Of a DNA stretch of 64,000 nt, positions 25,007-33,433 are shown piece after piece. How positions within the stretch are numbered: position 1 is the first letter of the stretch; each line of letters opens with the position of its first letter. The position numbers were made by a program, and so were the translations under genes. The DNA is taken from contig JBJMGI010000097.1 of NCBI GenBank assembly GCA_045807945.1, positions 72,279-136,278 on the forward strand, in the 5' to 3' direction. Origin of the DNA: CAVQGF01 sp045807945. GTDB lineage: Bacteria; Acidobacteriota; Terriglobia; Terriglobales; Acidobacteriaceae. A model generated the notes under the pieces. That model was not told where the DNA came from and did not search any database. It saw only the letters and a program-made list of their open reading frames with translations.

Positions 25007-26149
25007 TCAGGCGGTAGTCTCGATTGTGGTCAGCGATTCGGTCCGCTTCAATTGGCCGCACGCCGCAAAGATGTCGCGACCACGCGGGCGGCGCACAAAA
25101 GCGGGGATTCCCGATTCGCGCAGGGTCGCCTTGAAGGCATCAACATTCTCCGCTGAAGGAGTGGAGTACGGAACCTCCGGTCCCGGATTCCACGCGATCA
25201 GGTTGATCTTCGCCCCGGTGCCGCGCAACAGCTCAGCCAACTCTCGCGCCTGATCAGGCGAATCGTTCACACCACCCAGCAGAACGTACTCAAAGGTCAG
25301 CCGCTCGCGGCTGCGTAACGGATACGCGCGCGCCGCCTGCAGCAGCTTTTCTATGTTCCACTTGCGATTAATAGGCATGATGCGCTCGCGGACAGCGTCG
25401 TTCGGAGCGTTCAGCGAAATCGCCAGCTTCGGTCGAATTTCCTCTTTGGCGTAGTCATACAGCCGCGGCACGATTCCCGAGGTCGAGATCGTCATGCGCG
25501 AAGCCGGAATGCCGACGCCGTGCTCCGATAGCAGACGCACCGCTTTCATCACGTTGTCGTAGTTGAGGAAGGGCTCGCCCTGCCCCATGAAGACCAGGTT
25601 CACGCGCTCGATTTTGAGGTCGACGTTGTGCTCATTGAGAACGCTGGTGACTTGTCCCACGATCTCGCCGGCTGTGAGATTTCTTTTTTGGCCCAACAGA
25701 GCCGTCAGGCAGAACTGGCAATTCACGGCGCAGCCGACCTGGCTGGAGATGCAGATAGTCGCGCGCTTCCAATCGCGTTTCGGCATGGAGCCTTCTTCTT
25801 CCAGTCCCGCTTCGCTGCCATCACCAGCCTCGCCGCCGTCACCTTCCGGCATCCAGACAGCTTCTACACTCTCGCCGTCAGCAAACTTGAACAGATAGCG
25901 AACGGTTCCGTCGCTGGAGACGAAGCGCTTGTCGACGGTCGGGAGGCCGATGTCGTGTCCGGCTTCGGCCATCTTTTGACGCAGCTCTTTTGAGAGGGTA
26001 GATATCTCCTCCACTGAGCGGCTTCTCTGCCGGTAGATGGCCTCAAAAAGCTGCTTGGCCCGATAGGCTGGCTCGCCAAAGCTTTCCACAATGGTGCTAA
26101 GCTCTTTGGAATCAGCGCCTAAAAGGCCGGATTGTGGGCTTTGCGGCAT
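25007..26149 (-). CDS. rlmN: 23S rRNA A2503 / tRNA A37 C2-methyltransferase RlmN
   Basis: 380 residues from the ATG at 26149; a GTG seven codons upstream is unlikely. It is a radical SAM enzyme. The cluster-binding CxxxCxxC lies in SQVGCAVNCQFCLTALLG (cysteines in CAVNCQFC), with the family segments LVFMGQGEPFLNYDNVMKA and SLNAPNDAVRERIMPINRK following, and the methylated Cys region near the C terminus. A Gly/Glu-rich insert (GDGGEAGDGSEAGLEEEGS, about residues 110-128) is an unusual addition before the radical SAM core. It is divergent from the M16 peptidase gene. Confidence 0.95.
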   Translation of the reverse strand: MPQSPQSGLLGADSKELSTIVESFGEPAYRAKQLFEAIYRQRSRSVEEISTLSKELRQKMAEAGHDIGLPTVDKRFVSSDGTVRYLFKFADGESVEAVWMPEGDGGEAGDGSEAGLEEEGSMPKRDWKRATICISSQVGCAVNCQFCLTALLGQKRNLTAGEIVGQVTSVLNEHNVDLKIERVNLVFMGQGEPFLNYDNVMKAVRLLSEHGVGIPASRMTISTSGIVPRLYDYAKEEIRPKLAISLNAPNDAVRERIMPINRKWNIEKLLQAARAYPLRSRERLTFEYVLLGGVNDSPDQARELAELLRGTGAKINLIAWNPGPEVPYSTPSAENVDAFKATLRESGIPAFVRRPRGRDIFAACGQLKRTESLTTIETTA

Positions 26150-26186
26150 GCATCTAATCCTTAGAAGCACCTGAAATCGGTGCTCC

Positions 26187-26241
26187 TGTTTGTCACCAGC
26201 CCTTCATTTTATTGGTTTTCCGGGCTCCGCGCTGACAAACA
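26187..26241. repeat. Long interrupted inverted repeat between rlmN and the M16 peptidase
   Basis: TGTTTGTCA (26187-26195) is the exact reverse complement of TGACAAACA (26233-26241). Inside, AGCCC (26198-26202) pairs with GGGCT (26222-26226). The element covers the place where the -35 of the peptidase promoter (-10 at 26251) should be, so it may be an operator. As RNA or cruciform it would form a 14-pair stem with asymmetric bulges. Confidence 0.6.
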
Positions 26242-26250
26242 ATTGCTGTG

Positions 26251-26256
26251 TACAAT
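26251..26256 (+). promoter_or_regulatory. -10 hexamer before the M16 peptidase gene
   Basis: TACAAT, ten bases before the ATG at 26267. No Shine-Dalgarno sequence lies between it and the start, apart from a GAGG touching the leader (GAAGAGGCG). Confidence 0.5.
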
Positions 26257-26266
26257 CGAAGAGGCG

Positions 26267-27541
26267 ATGGTAGAAGAGCTCAGGAATATTCAGCGTGAAG
26301 TCCTGCCCAACGGACTCACCATTCTTACCGAAGAGATGCCGCACATTCGGTCCGTCTCCATCGGCATCTGGGTGAAGACCGGCTCCCGCCACGAAGATCC
26401 AAAATTCAACGGCATCTCGCATTTTCTGGAGCACATGGTCTTTAAAGGGACCAAGGGCCGCTCCGCCGCCGACATCGCGCGCCTGATGGATTCCATCGGC
26501 GGCAACATGGACGCTTTCACCGCCAAAGAGTGCATCTGCTTCAACGTAAAGGTACTCGACGAGCACATGCCCATCGCGCTGGACGTGCTCAGCGACCTCG
26601 TCCTGAACCCGATATTGGACACCGATGACATAGCGCGCGAACGCGGCGTCATCCTCGAAGAGATCAAGATGGACGAGGACAATCCCGATTACCTCGTCCA
26701 CGAGATATTCACCCAGAATTTCTGGAAAGACCATCCGCTCGGGAAGCCCATCCTTGGGACTAAGGACACAGTCCGCGGCTTCGAGCAATCAGTACTGAAA
26801 GATTACGCGGCGCGGTATTTTTCGGCGGCGAACTTAATCATTTCTGCCGCGGGAAGCCTTAAGCACGAAAAGTTCGTCGCTATGGTCAAAGAACGGTTCA
26901 GCAATCTTCAGAAATCGAAGAACGGCTTCCACGAGGCGCCGCCGAAGATCTCTTCGCGCATTATCATGCGCAACAAAAAATCGCTCGAGCAGGTGCAAAT
27001 CTGCGTGGGCGTACCATCCCATCCTATTTCGCACGAGAAGCGATACGCCTCATATCTACTGAACACCCTTCTCGGCGGCGGAATGAGTTCCCGACTATTC
27101 CAGAACATTCGCGAGCAACAAGGGCTGGTTTACGCGATCTTCAGCGAACTGAATCCCTATCGCGACACTGGATGCCTTTCCGTGTACGCGGGAACTTCAC
27201 GACAGTCGGCTGCGAAGGTAGTGGAATCCATCGTGAAGGAGTTTCGCTCCATCAAGAACCCGGTCACGCCCGAAGAGCTGCGTCGCGCGAAAGATCAACT
27301 GAAGGGAAGCCTGATGTTGAGCCTGGAGTCGTCATCGGCGCGCATGTCGAACCTGGCCCGGCAGGAGATGTACTTCGACCGTTTCATGGGACTCGACGAG
27401 ATCATTCAGCGCATCGAAGGCGTCACTCAAGACGACCTGTTAGAGATGGCGAATGAATTCTTCCAGACCGATTCCATCGCGGTCACTGTTCTGGGCAATC
27501 TTGATGGACTGAAGATTTCCCGCGAACAGCTGGCCTGCTGA
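26267..27541 (+). CDS. M16 family zinc peptidase (processing-peptidase-like)
   Basis: 424 residues from the ATG at 26267 (MVEELRNIQRE); an upstream in-frame start at 26180 would place the promoter and inverted repeat inside the coding region. The inverted zinc motif HxxEH is HFLEH (His52, Glu55, His56), with the third ligand expected in the ERGVILEEIKMDEDNP block about 75 residues on. The second half-domain has LGGGMSSRLFQNIREQQGLVY. It is a single-chain pitrilysin/MPP-like protein of normal length with the active site intact, probably cytoplasmic since there is no signal peptide. Physiological substrate unknown. Confidence 0.93.
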   Translation: MVEELRNIQREVLPNGLTILTEEMPHIRSVSIGIWVKTGSRHEDPKFNGISHFLEHMVFKGTKGRSAADIARLMDSIGGNMDAFTAKECICFNVKVLDEHMPIALDVLSDLVLNPILDTDDIARERGVILEEIKMDEDNPDYLVHEIFTQNFWKDHPLGKPILGTKDTVRGFEQSVLKDYAARYFSAANLIISAAGSLKHEKFVAMVKERFSNLQKSKNGFHEAPPKISSRIIMRNKKSLEQVQICVGVPSHPISHEKRYASYLLNTLLGGGMSSRLFQNIREQQGLVYAIFSELNPYRDTGCLSVYAGTSRQSAAKVVESIVKEFRSIKNPVTPEELRRAKDQLKGSLMLSLESSSARMSNLARQEMYFDRFMGLDEIIQRIEGVTQDDLLEMANEFFQTDSIAVTVLGNLDGLKISREQLAC

Positions 27542-28600
27542 TCAGCGCGTCGCCGTCACCAGCAACTCACCCGCACCACTCCACTGGATAGCTTTCGCTG
27601 TGATTTTTCGTAACGGCCGCGGCATTCGCAGAAGCTTCCTGAGCTGCGAAGCAGCCGTGAATGGTGACGACAATTCCGCAGCGTACTGCGTCGCATAGCT
27701 CTCGAGCGCGGTAGAAAGATTCGGTGATGCCAGGAGAGACTCTGCAGCCATCACTCCTGAACGCAGCGCCAGGGAAATTCCGTCGCCCACGAATGGATCG
27801 ATGAATCCGGCCGCATCGCCTACTTGGAAGACGTGGTCCAGCACAGGCTGCGGCTTTCGGAATACCAACGGTGAGGTGCTGACGGGAGCAAACACCTCTT
27901 CCCATCCGCGGCTGCGAAGCCAGAGTTGCGGATGCATGTTGAAGACTTCAGGCAGCGACTTCGCGACATGCGCCTTTACAACCGCACAGACATTCACGAT
28001 GTTGTCCCCGACCGGCTGCACGCCGCAATAGCCGCCGTCAAAGAAATAGAGGTCCACGGTCGCTGATGGTGCAGACTCGCGGAAGTGCGATTTCACCCCA
28101 AGCTGTTTCTGAGAAGGATCGAGTTGCGGCAAAGGATTGAGATTTGACCACCGGCCTGCGGCATTGATGACTGCGTCACCTTCAAAAACGTCTTCTTTAG
28201 TCGTGACGCGGATGGCTCCATAGCTCTCGATGGCTGTGACGGAAATCTTTTGGCGGCATTCCGCCCCTGCGTCCTTTGCGGCTCGCCACAGCGCTGCGTC
28301 TAGCTCAAAACGCGTGATGCTGGCTCCTGCGGGCGCGAGCGGCGCCGTGATGATCTCTTCATCCACGAAAAGACGCGTTCGCGAAATCTTAGGAGAGCTC
28401 TCGATCATCGGATGCTTTCCGAGAAGATTCGCGAGTGTTGCGAGCGATTCCGCCGATACGAATTCTCCGCAAACGCGCTGCCGGGGCAAGGTGCCTCGTT
28501 CTAGCTGCAGCACTCGCATGCCGACGCGCGCGGCAGTAATGGCAGCGGCCGAACCCGCGGGCCCGCCGCCGATCACTATCACCTGAAAATGCTTATTCAT
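27542..28600 (-). CDS. FAD-dependent oxidoreductase (geranylgeranyl reductase-like)
   Basis: 352 residues. The N-terminal Rossmann fold shows VIVIGGGPAGSAAAITAA with a downstream acidic residue (LQLERG), and the second FAD motif is GDAAGFIDPFVGDGISLAL near residue 265. The CGEFVSAES segment near residue 45 is typical of the lipid-reductase/halogenase-like group. It may reduce an isoprenoid or polyketide lipid. It overlaps the methyltransferase gene by eight bases and is the last gene of a minus-strand block leading to an ABC exporter. Its stop abuts the stop of the convergent M16 gene. Confidence 0.85.
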   Translation of the reverse strand: MNKHFQVIVIGGGPAGSAAAITAARVGMRVLQLERGTLPRQRVCGEFVSAESLATLANLLGKHPMIESSPKISRTRLFVDEEIITAPLAPAGASITRFELDAALWRAAKDAGAECRQKISVTAIESYGAIRVTTKEDVFEGDAVINAAGRWSNLNPLPQLDPSQKQLGVKSHFRESAPSATVDLYFFDGGYCGVQPVGDNIVNVCAVVKAHVAKSLPEVFNMHPQLWLRSRGWEEVFAPVSTSPLVFRKPQPVLDHVFQVGDAAGFIDPFVGDGISLALRSGVMAAESLLASPNLSTALESYATQYAAELSSPFTAASQLRKLLRMPRPLRKITAKAIQWSGAGELLVTATR

Positions 28601-29294
28601 GCTTCCACGCGATGGCTGCCATACGGAATAAGTAATGAGACGAAATTTCGACCCTCTTCGCTGCAGTTTGTTTTAGATACGACTTCATCTCCTCGATCGT
28701 GTAGGCGCGACGGATCGACACCGGAGCATCATGCCGAGTCAAACGGCTGCGCACAAAGGGAACTGCTACATAGACGAATGCGAGGTGCAGTGGGTTACGC
28801 CGAATGTCGTTGATCAACACGGCGTATCTTGCGACACGCAGCGCTTCGGTCGCGAACCGAGTTATCTCTTCAGGCTCGAGATGGTGAGCGAAGAGCGAAC
28901 ACCCGACGCAATCAATGCTCGAATCGGCAAAGGGAAGCTGAAGAGCATCTCCAGACACCGCAGCGAGGCCACGCCCAAGATGTGATGAGGCTCGATCGAG
29001 AAGAATCGGCCGGAGGGTAATATCATCCGACGCAAGGCTCTGACGCGATGCTTCCGCCACATCGCCCGAGGCGCCCGCCACATCCAGAAACGAAATCTCT
29101 TTTTTGCCGGATCGAGCCGCGACCTTCCGCAGCATTGACGCCATTGTCGAAATGCCACCGAAGTAGCGGTTAAATGAGCGCAGGTCGGCTAGGGAATCCG
29201 CGACTTCGGTAGGAGTTCCGGCGTCCGTGTCGAGCAATTCAGGAACGACGGTCCGTTTCACCAGCGCAACCTCGCGGGCAGATTGCGAGGGCAC
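28593..29294 (-). CDS. Class I SAM methyltransferase (lipid/polyketide tailoring type)
   Basis: 233 residues from a GTG two bases after the exporter stop. Motif I is EISFLDVAGASGDVAEAS (about residues 70-87) and the post-motif acidic strand is DSSIDCVGCSLFAHHLEPEE. The pattern LFAHHLEP..E is common in methyltransferases that neighbour FAD reductases, and in other genomes a type III polyketide synthase often sits beside such a pair; none is present here. The substrate is therefore unknown. It is translationally coupled to both neighbours. Confidence 0.82.
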   Translation of the reverse strand: MPSQSAREVALVKRTVVPELLDTDAGTPTEVADSLADLRSFNRYFGGISTMASMLRKVAARSGKKEISFLDVAGASGDVAEASRQSLASDDITLRPILLDRASSHLGRGLAAVSGDALQLPFADSSIDCVGCSLFAHHLEPEEITRFATEALRVARYAVLINDIRRNPLHLAFVYVAVPFVRSRLTRHDAPVSIRRAYTIEEMKSYLKQTAAKRVEISSHYLFRMAAIAWKHE

Positions 29295-29296
29295 AC

Positions 29297-31048
29297 TTAT
29301 ACCGTCTCCAGCTCTTCTTCGAGAAGCTGCTTGTTGTACAGCTCGGTGTAGTAGCCGTTGCGGTCGATCAATTCATCGTGCGTACCGTATTCCACGATGC
29401 TGCCCTCGTGCAGCACGGCGATTTTGTCGGCGTTCCGAACGGTAGAGACGCGGTGCGAGATGAAGATCGTGGTACGCCCCTGCATGATGTTGCGCAAATG
29501 GTTGAGGATCTTTTCCTCCGTTTGCGTGTCCACGCTGGAAAGCGCGTCATCGAGGATGAGGATCCGCGGGGAGCGGATGATCGCGCGCGCGATCGCGGTG
29601 CGCTGCTTTTGCCCGCCGCTGAGGGTTATGCCACGTTCGCCCACCACGGTTTCGTACCCTTGTGGAAAGCCGGCAACATCTTCGGCGATATTCGAAGCCT
29701 CGGCGGCTTGCTCAATGGCCAGCTTCTTTGCCGTGGCATCGATCTCGCCCGCCCCGAAGGCAATATTTTCTCCGATGGTGTCGCTGAAGAGGAACGTCTC
29801 CTGCGGCACGAATCCGATGTTCTGGCGCAACTGCTGCAGCGGGAACTCACGGATAGGTTTGCGATCAATGAGCACCATCCCGGGCTCCGCGTCGTAGACG
29901 CGTGGTACCAGATTCACCAATGTTGTTTTTCCTGACCCGGTCGGGCCGACGATCGCAAGGCTTGTGCCTGCAGGAACTCGCAAATTCACGTTACGCAGTA
30001 TGCGGGTGCCGTTGAAGCTGAAATTGAGATCGCGGAATTCAACTTCGCCCTTGAGTTCCGGCTGTGGCTTCACGTCCGCTGCATCCTGGATCTCGGGCTT
30101 CTCGATCAAGATCTCGTTGATACGGATCATCGACGCCGTCCCGCGCTGGAAGATATTGATGACCCATCCTAGAGCGATTACCGGCCACGTGAGCTGCACC
30201 ATCAGGACATTGAAAGCGACGAAGCCGTCGGCTCCGATGTGATGAAGCAGAACCTCGCGTCCTCCCAACCACAACACCAGCACGATTCCCAGCGCCAGCA
30301 TGGCTTCAAGGCTTGGCCAGAGCATTCCCATGAGCCGCACCAGGCGAAGGCTGCGTGCAATGTATTCGAGGTTCGCGGTCTCAAACGACCTGATCTCAGC
30401 TTCTTCTTGCGCGTAGGCCCGCACCACGCGCGCTCCGCTGAAGTTTTCCTGTGCCCGCGCAGAGATGTCGGAAAACATCGCCTGGATCCGCTCAAAACGT
30501 TCGTGGATCTTGCGTCCAAAGTATTGCACCAGGATGCTGGCGAGCGGCAGCGGCAGAAATGCAAACAGAGTAAGCCGCGCGCTGATGTGCCACATCACCC
30601 AGAGCGAAGCCACCATCATCGCGATAGTGTTCGCGGAGTACATGATCGCCGGACCAAGCAGGTTGCGAACTGCGGCCAAGTCGTTGGTCGCTCGCGCCAT
30701 GATGTCGCCGGTGCGGTTCCGCTGATAGTAGGAATAGGAAAGCGATTCCAAGTGGGTGAATAGGTCGTTGCGGAGGTCGAACTCGATCTCGCGCGAGATG
30801 CCGATCATCTTCCAGCGCGTGAGGAAAGTGAAGGTGCCCTTGCCCAGAGTAATAGCGAGCAACAAAAGGCTGTAATACCAGATTCTTTCCGTGCTTCCGT
30901 GATCCAGGTCGTAAATCGCGCGTTTAATGACGAGCGCGAATCGTACCCATATCGCGTTACCCGCGATCACCGTGAAGGTGCTGAACAGGTATGCCCAACG
31001 ATACTTCCAGAGATAGGGTTTTAGCGGCCGCAGGGACTTGGGGAGCAT
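29297..31048 (-). CDS. MsbA-like ABC exporter (fused membrane and ATPase domains)
   Basis: 583-residue half-transporter expected to work as a homodimer. Six membrane helices occupy about residues 15-310. The nucleotide-binding domain follows with Walker A (GPTGSGKTTLVNLV), signature LSGGQKQRTAIARA, Walker B ILILDDALSSVD and the switch His in FISHRVSTV. Lipid A flippases, lipid exporters and some drug exporters share this architecture. The adjacent LptF-LptG fusion and lipid-modifying enzymes favour a lipid substrate, but that is inference. A TAGAAT hexamer precedes the ATG by ten bases. Confidence 0.9.
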   Translation of the reverse strand: MLPKSLRPLKPYLWKYRWAYLFSTFTVIAGNAIWVRFALVIKRAIYDLDHGSTERIWYYSLLLLAITLGKGTFTFLTRWKMIGISREIEFDLRNDLFTHLESLSYSYYQRNRTGDIMARATNDLAAVRNLLGPAIMYSANTIAMMVASLWVMWHISARLTLFAFLPLPLASILVQYFGRKIHERFERIQAMFSDISARAQENFSGARVVRAYAQEEAEIRSFETANLEYIARSLRLVRLMGMLWPSLEAMLALGIVLVLWLGGREVLLHHIGADGFVAFNVLMVQLTWPVIALGWVINIFQRGTASMIRINEILIEKPEIQDAADVKPQPELKGEVEFRDLNFSFNGTRILRNVNLRVPAGTSLAIVGPTGSGKTTLVNLVPRVYDAEPGMVLIDRKPIREFPLQQLRQNIGFVPQETFLFSDTIGENIAFGAGEIDATAKKLAIEQAAEASNIAEDVAGFPQGYETVVGERGITLSGGQKQRTAIARAIIRSPRILILDDALSSVDTQTEEKILNHLRNIMQGRTTIFISHRVSTVRNADKIAVLHEGSIVEYGTHDELIDRNGYYTELYNKQLLEEELETV

Positions 31049-31058
31049 TGGTGATTCG

Positions 31059-31064
31059 ATTCTA
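31059..31064 (-). promoter_or_regulatory. -10 hexamer before the MsbA-like gene
   Basis: TAGAAT on the minus strand ten bases before ATG, in the 40-base gap after the LptF-LptG stop. It could give the exporter its own short-leader transcript. Confidence 0.45.
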
Positions 31065-31088
31065 CCAAGTCAAACGGGGTGCAGAAAT

Positions 31089-33410
31089 TTAGGTGGGGAC
31101 CTTCAGGATGAGATATCCACCAACCATGGCGAAGACAAAGTCCGGGGACCACGCCGCCAGGGCCGGGGGAAGCTGGCTCAGGTTCCCCATAGCTTCGAAG
31201 AGGCTTGACGTCGTCCAGTAGACAAAGGCGATCCCGATGGCCACAGCTACGCCGGCCACAGCGCCGCGACGCCCGGCAGATAGCGAGAAGGGAACAGCTA
31301 GCACTGCCATCACGAGCGTGATCAGGGGAAACGCGAACTTCTTGTGCAATTGCACGCGCAGCCGAACAACATCGAATCCACTCTGCTGCAGATCTTCTAT
31401 ATAGCTACTCAGCTCTGCGTAGTTCATCTCAGACGACTGCTTCACTTCCTTCTTGAAGTAAGCCGGGGGCTCATCCAGCTCCGCGAATGTTTGTCCGTCG
31501 AATTTGCGGAAGTCTTTGATAGCGTCGCCATCAAACGTCCGTGCCCAGCCATTCTCGAATATCCACTTCTGCGACCGCTCCTGCCAATGCGCTTCGGAGG
31601 CAAAGATGCGTCGCGTGATGCGGAAAGTCTTCGGATCGAATTCGAACGCGGAGATATTAGCGAAATGGTTCTGGTCTGGATCGAAAAATTCGTAGTAATA
31701 AATCTCTGAGTTCTGCCCGAAGATCCACTTGCGGTCAGGGCGCAAATAAGTTTGCGCCGGCCTGCCCTTGATGGTCTGCAGCAGCGCTTCTTGTCGCTTG
31801 TTCGCGTCTGGCAGATAGAACTGGTCGAACGCGAAGAGGCCTATGGATAGGAGTGACGCAATGATCAGTACCGGCAACGTAAGCCGGTAGATACTGACGC
31901 CAGTCGCCTTCATGGCGGTGATCTCGCTGCCTTTTTGCAGTAGGCCGAAGGTGACGAGCACAGCGAGCATGACGCTCAACGGAGTGAACAGATACAGCAT
32001 CGAAGGCGCGACCTGGATCAGGTAATCGCCCACTGTGAACAGCGGCACCCGGTTCTTTGCGATGTCAGTGAGCAGCTCAAAGAACGTGAACACCAGCACC
32101 AGGATCATGAACGTGGAGACAATGAGCGCCAGATACACACCGAAGTCGCGCAGGATGTAGTCGTCGAGCAGTTGCGGAAAATTAAGATTGAACAGTCGCT
32201 TGCGCCGCAGCCGCTCGTAAACGTCCTGCGAAGAAGACGACCGATAGATGATCGCTTTGAATAACGCCTTCGCTCGCTGGCTCAAGCCGCGGAACGATGC
32301 CAGCTCCCAAGCCATGTGGTCGGCTCGCCAAAGCAGAAGGAGAGCGAAGATAAAGAAGCCGATGTTCGGCAGCCACACCCCGATAGCGGCCGGCAATTTG
32401 CCCGTTCTCGCTAAGGTCACTCCCGCGAGCGATGCGAAGTAGTAGACGAAAACAAGAACGATGGTCAGCACGAAACCTGTCGCCTTGCCACCCTTCTTGG
32501 ATGAAACCCCAAGCGGGATTCCCACCAGCGCCAGCACGAAACATGCGAATGCCATTGCGATGCGGCGATGGAACTCGCTCAAGTACCAGCGCGCCGCGGG
32601 CTTGTCGGGAGCATGGGCCGCGGAATAGAGAAGCTGCTTCATGCCGAGCTGCGCCGCAGGGACCGCATCTTTGCCCTTCGTCTCTGGTAGCGGCAAGATG
32701 ATCGGAATGTCGCTGGCCTCGAAGCTCGAGATCGAATAGCGGTCGGGGATGCGCGGGTTTGCCTCGTGCTGCGCCCCGTTCAGCAGATGCAATTGCAGCT
32801 CGGTTTCGCTGCGCTGCATGGCCACTCCTTCTTTCGCCAGGGTGATTTTGGGCGCGCCGGGGTCGGTGATGTCGGCGAGAAAAATGCCTTTCCAAACCGC
32901 AGTCCCGTCTGCGGCAGAGGCATCCTGCACATACAAAATGTAGTTCTTCCAGTCCTCGTAAAAAACTCGAGGCTGCACTTCGAAAGAAGCCTGCGCACTT
33001 TTCAGATGGTTTTGCAGATTGTTGAGCTCTGCGAGGGAGCGCGGCGCCACCCAGACGTTGTTGATCCCCGCTATGAACGTGACTACAACGGCGGCCACGC
33101 CCATGATTTTCACAAACATCATCACGCCCACGCCGCTGGCGCGCAGCGCGGTGATCTCGCTATCGGCTGCGAGCCGGCTTAAGCCGGTAAGGATTCCGAC
33201 CAGTACTCCCATCGGGATGGTTACGGTGAGCGCCGCTGGAACAGTCAGGAAGAACAGCTCGGCCACGCTTGGAAGCGGTGCGCTGTTGCGCACCACCAGC
33301 TCCAGCAGGCGTCCTGCGTCGCGCATGAAGATAACAAACGTGAACACGCTCATGCCCACTAGGGCATTAGCCGTCACCTCACGCAGGATATAGCGCGGCA
33401 GGATGCGCAT
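31089..33410 (-). CDS. LptF-LptG fusion, lipopolysaccharide export permease
   Basis: 773 residues, about twice a single LptF or LptG. The first half (residues 1-380) starts with LPRYILREVTANALVGMSVF and has the TVPAALTVTIPMGVLVGILT segment, a periplasmic domain and three C-terminal helices. A second full YjgP/YjgQ unit begins near residue 413 (LNFPQLLDDYILRDFGVYLA) with its own LQKGSEITAMKATGVSIYRL element. Together they would form the LptFG membrane half of the LptB2FG extractor of lipopolysaccharide. No lptB or lptC is nearby. A TATACT hexamer six bases before the ATG suggests a leaderless mRNA. Confidence 0.9.
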   Translation of the reverse strand: MRILPRYILREVTANALVGMSVFTFVIFMRDAGRLLELVVRNSAPLPSVAELFFLTVPAALTVTIPMGVLVGILTGLSRLAADSEITALRASGVGVMMFVKIMGVAAVVVTFIAGINNVWVAPRSLAELNNLQNHLKSAQASFEVQPRVFYEDWKNYILYVQDASAADGTAVWKGIFLADITDPGAPKITLAKEGVAMQRSETELQLHLLNGAQHEANPRIPDRYSISSFEASDIPIILPLPETKGKDAVPAAQLGMKQLLYSAAHAPDKPAARWYLSEFHRRIAMAFACFVLALVGIPLGVSSKKGGKATGFVLTIVLVFVYYFASLAGVTLARTGKLPAAIGVWLPNIGFFIFALLLLWRADHMAWELASFRGLSQRAKALFKAIIYRSSSSQDVYERLRRKRLFNLNFPQLLDDYILRDFGVYLALIVSTFMILVLVFTFFELLTDIAKNRVPLFTVGDYLIQVAPSMLYLFTPLSVMLAVLVTFGLLQKGSEITAMKATGVSIYRLTLPVLIIASLLSIGLFAFDQFYLPDANKRQEALLQTIKGRPAQTYLRPDRKWIFGQNSEIYYYEFFDPDQNHFANISAFEFDPKTFRITRRIFASEAHWQERSQKWIFENGWARTFDGDAIKDFRKFDGQTFAELDEPPAYFKKEVKQSSEMNYAELSSYIEDLQQSGFDVVRLRVQLHKKFAFPLITLVMAVLAVPFSLSAGRRGAVAGVAVAIGIAFVYWTTSSLFEAMGNLSQLPPALAAWSPDFVFAMVGGYLILKVPT

Positions 33411-33416
33411 GTTGTC

Positions 33417-33422
33417 AGTATA
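33417..33422 (-). promoter_or_regulatory. -10 hexamer before the LptF-LptG fusion
   Basis: TATACT on the minus strand, exactly six bases before ATG. No ribosome-binding site is present. Confidence 0.5.
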
Positions 33423-33433
33423 AGGAATTGCCG

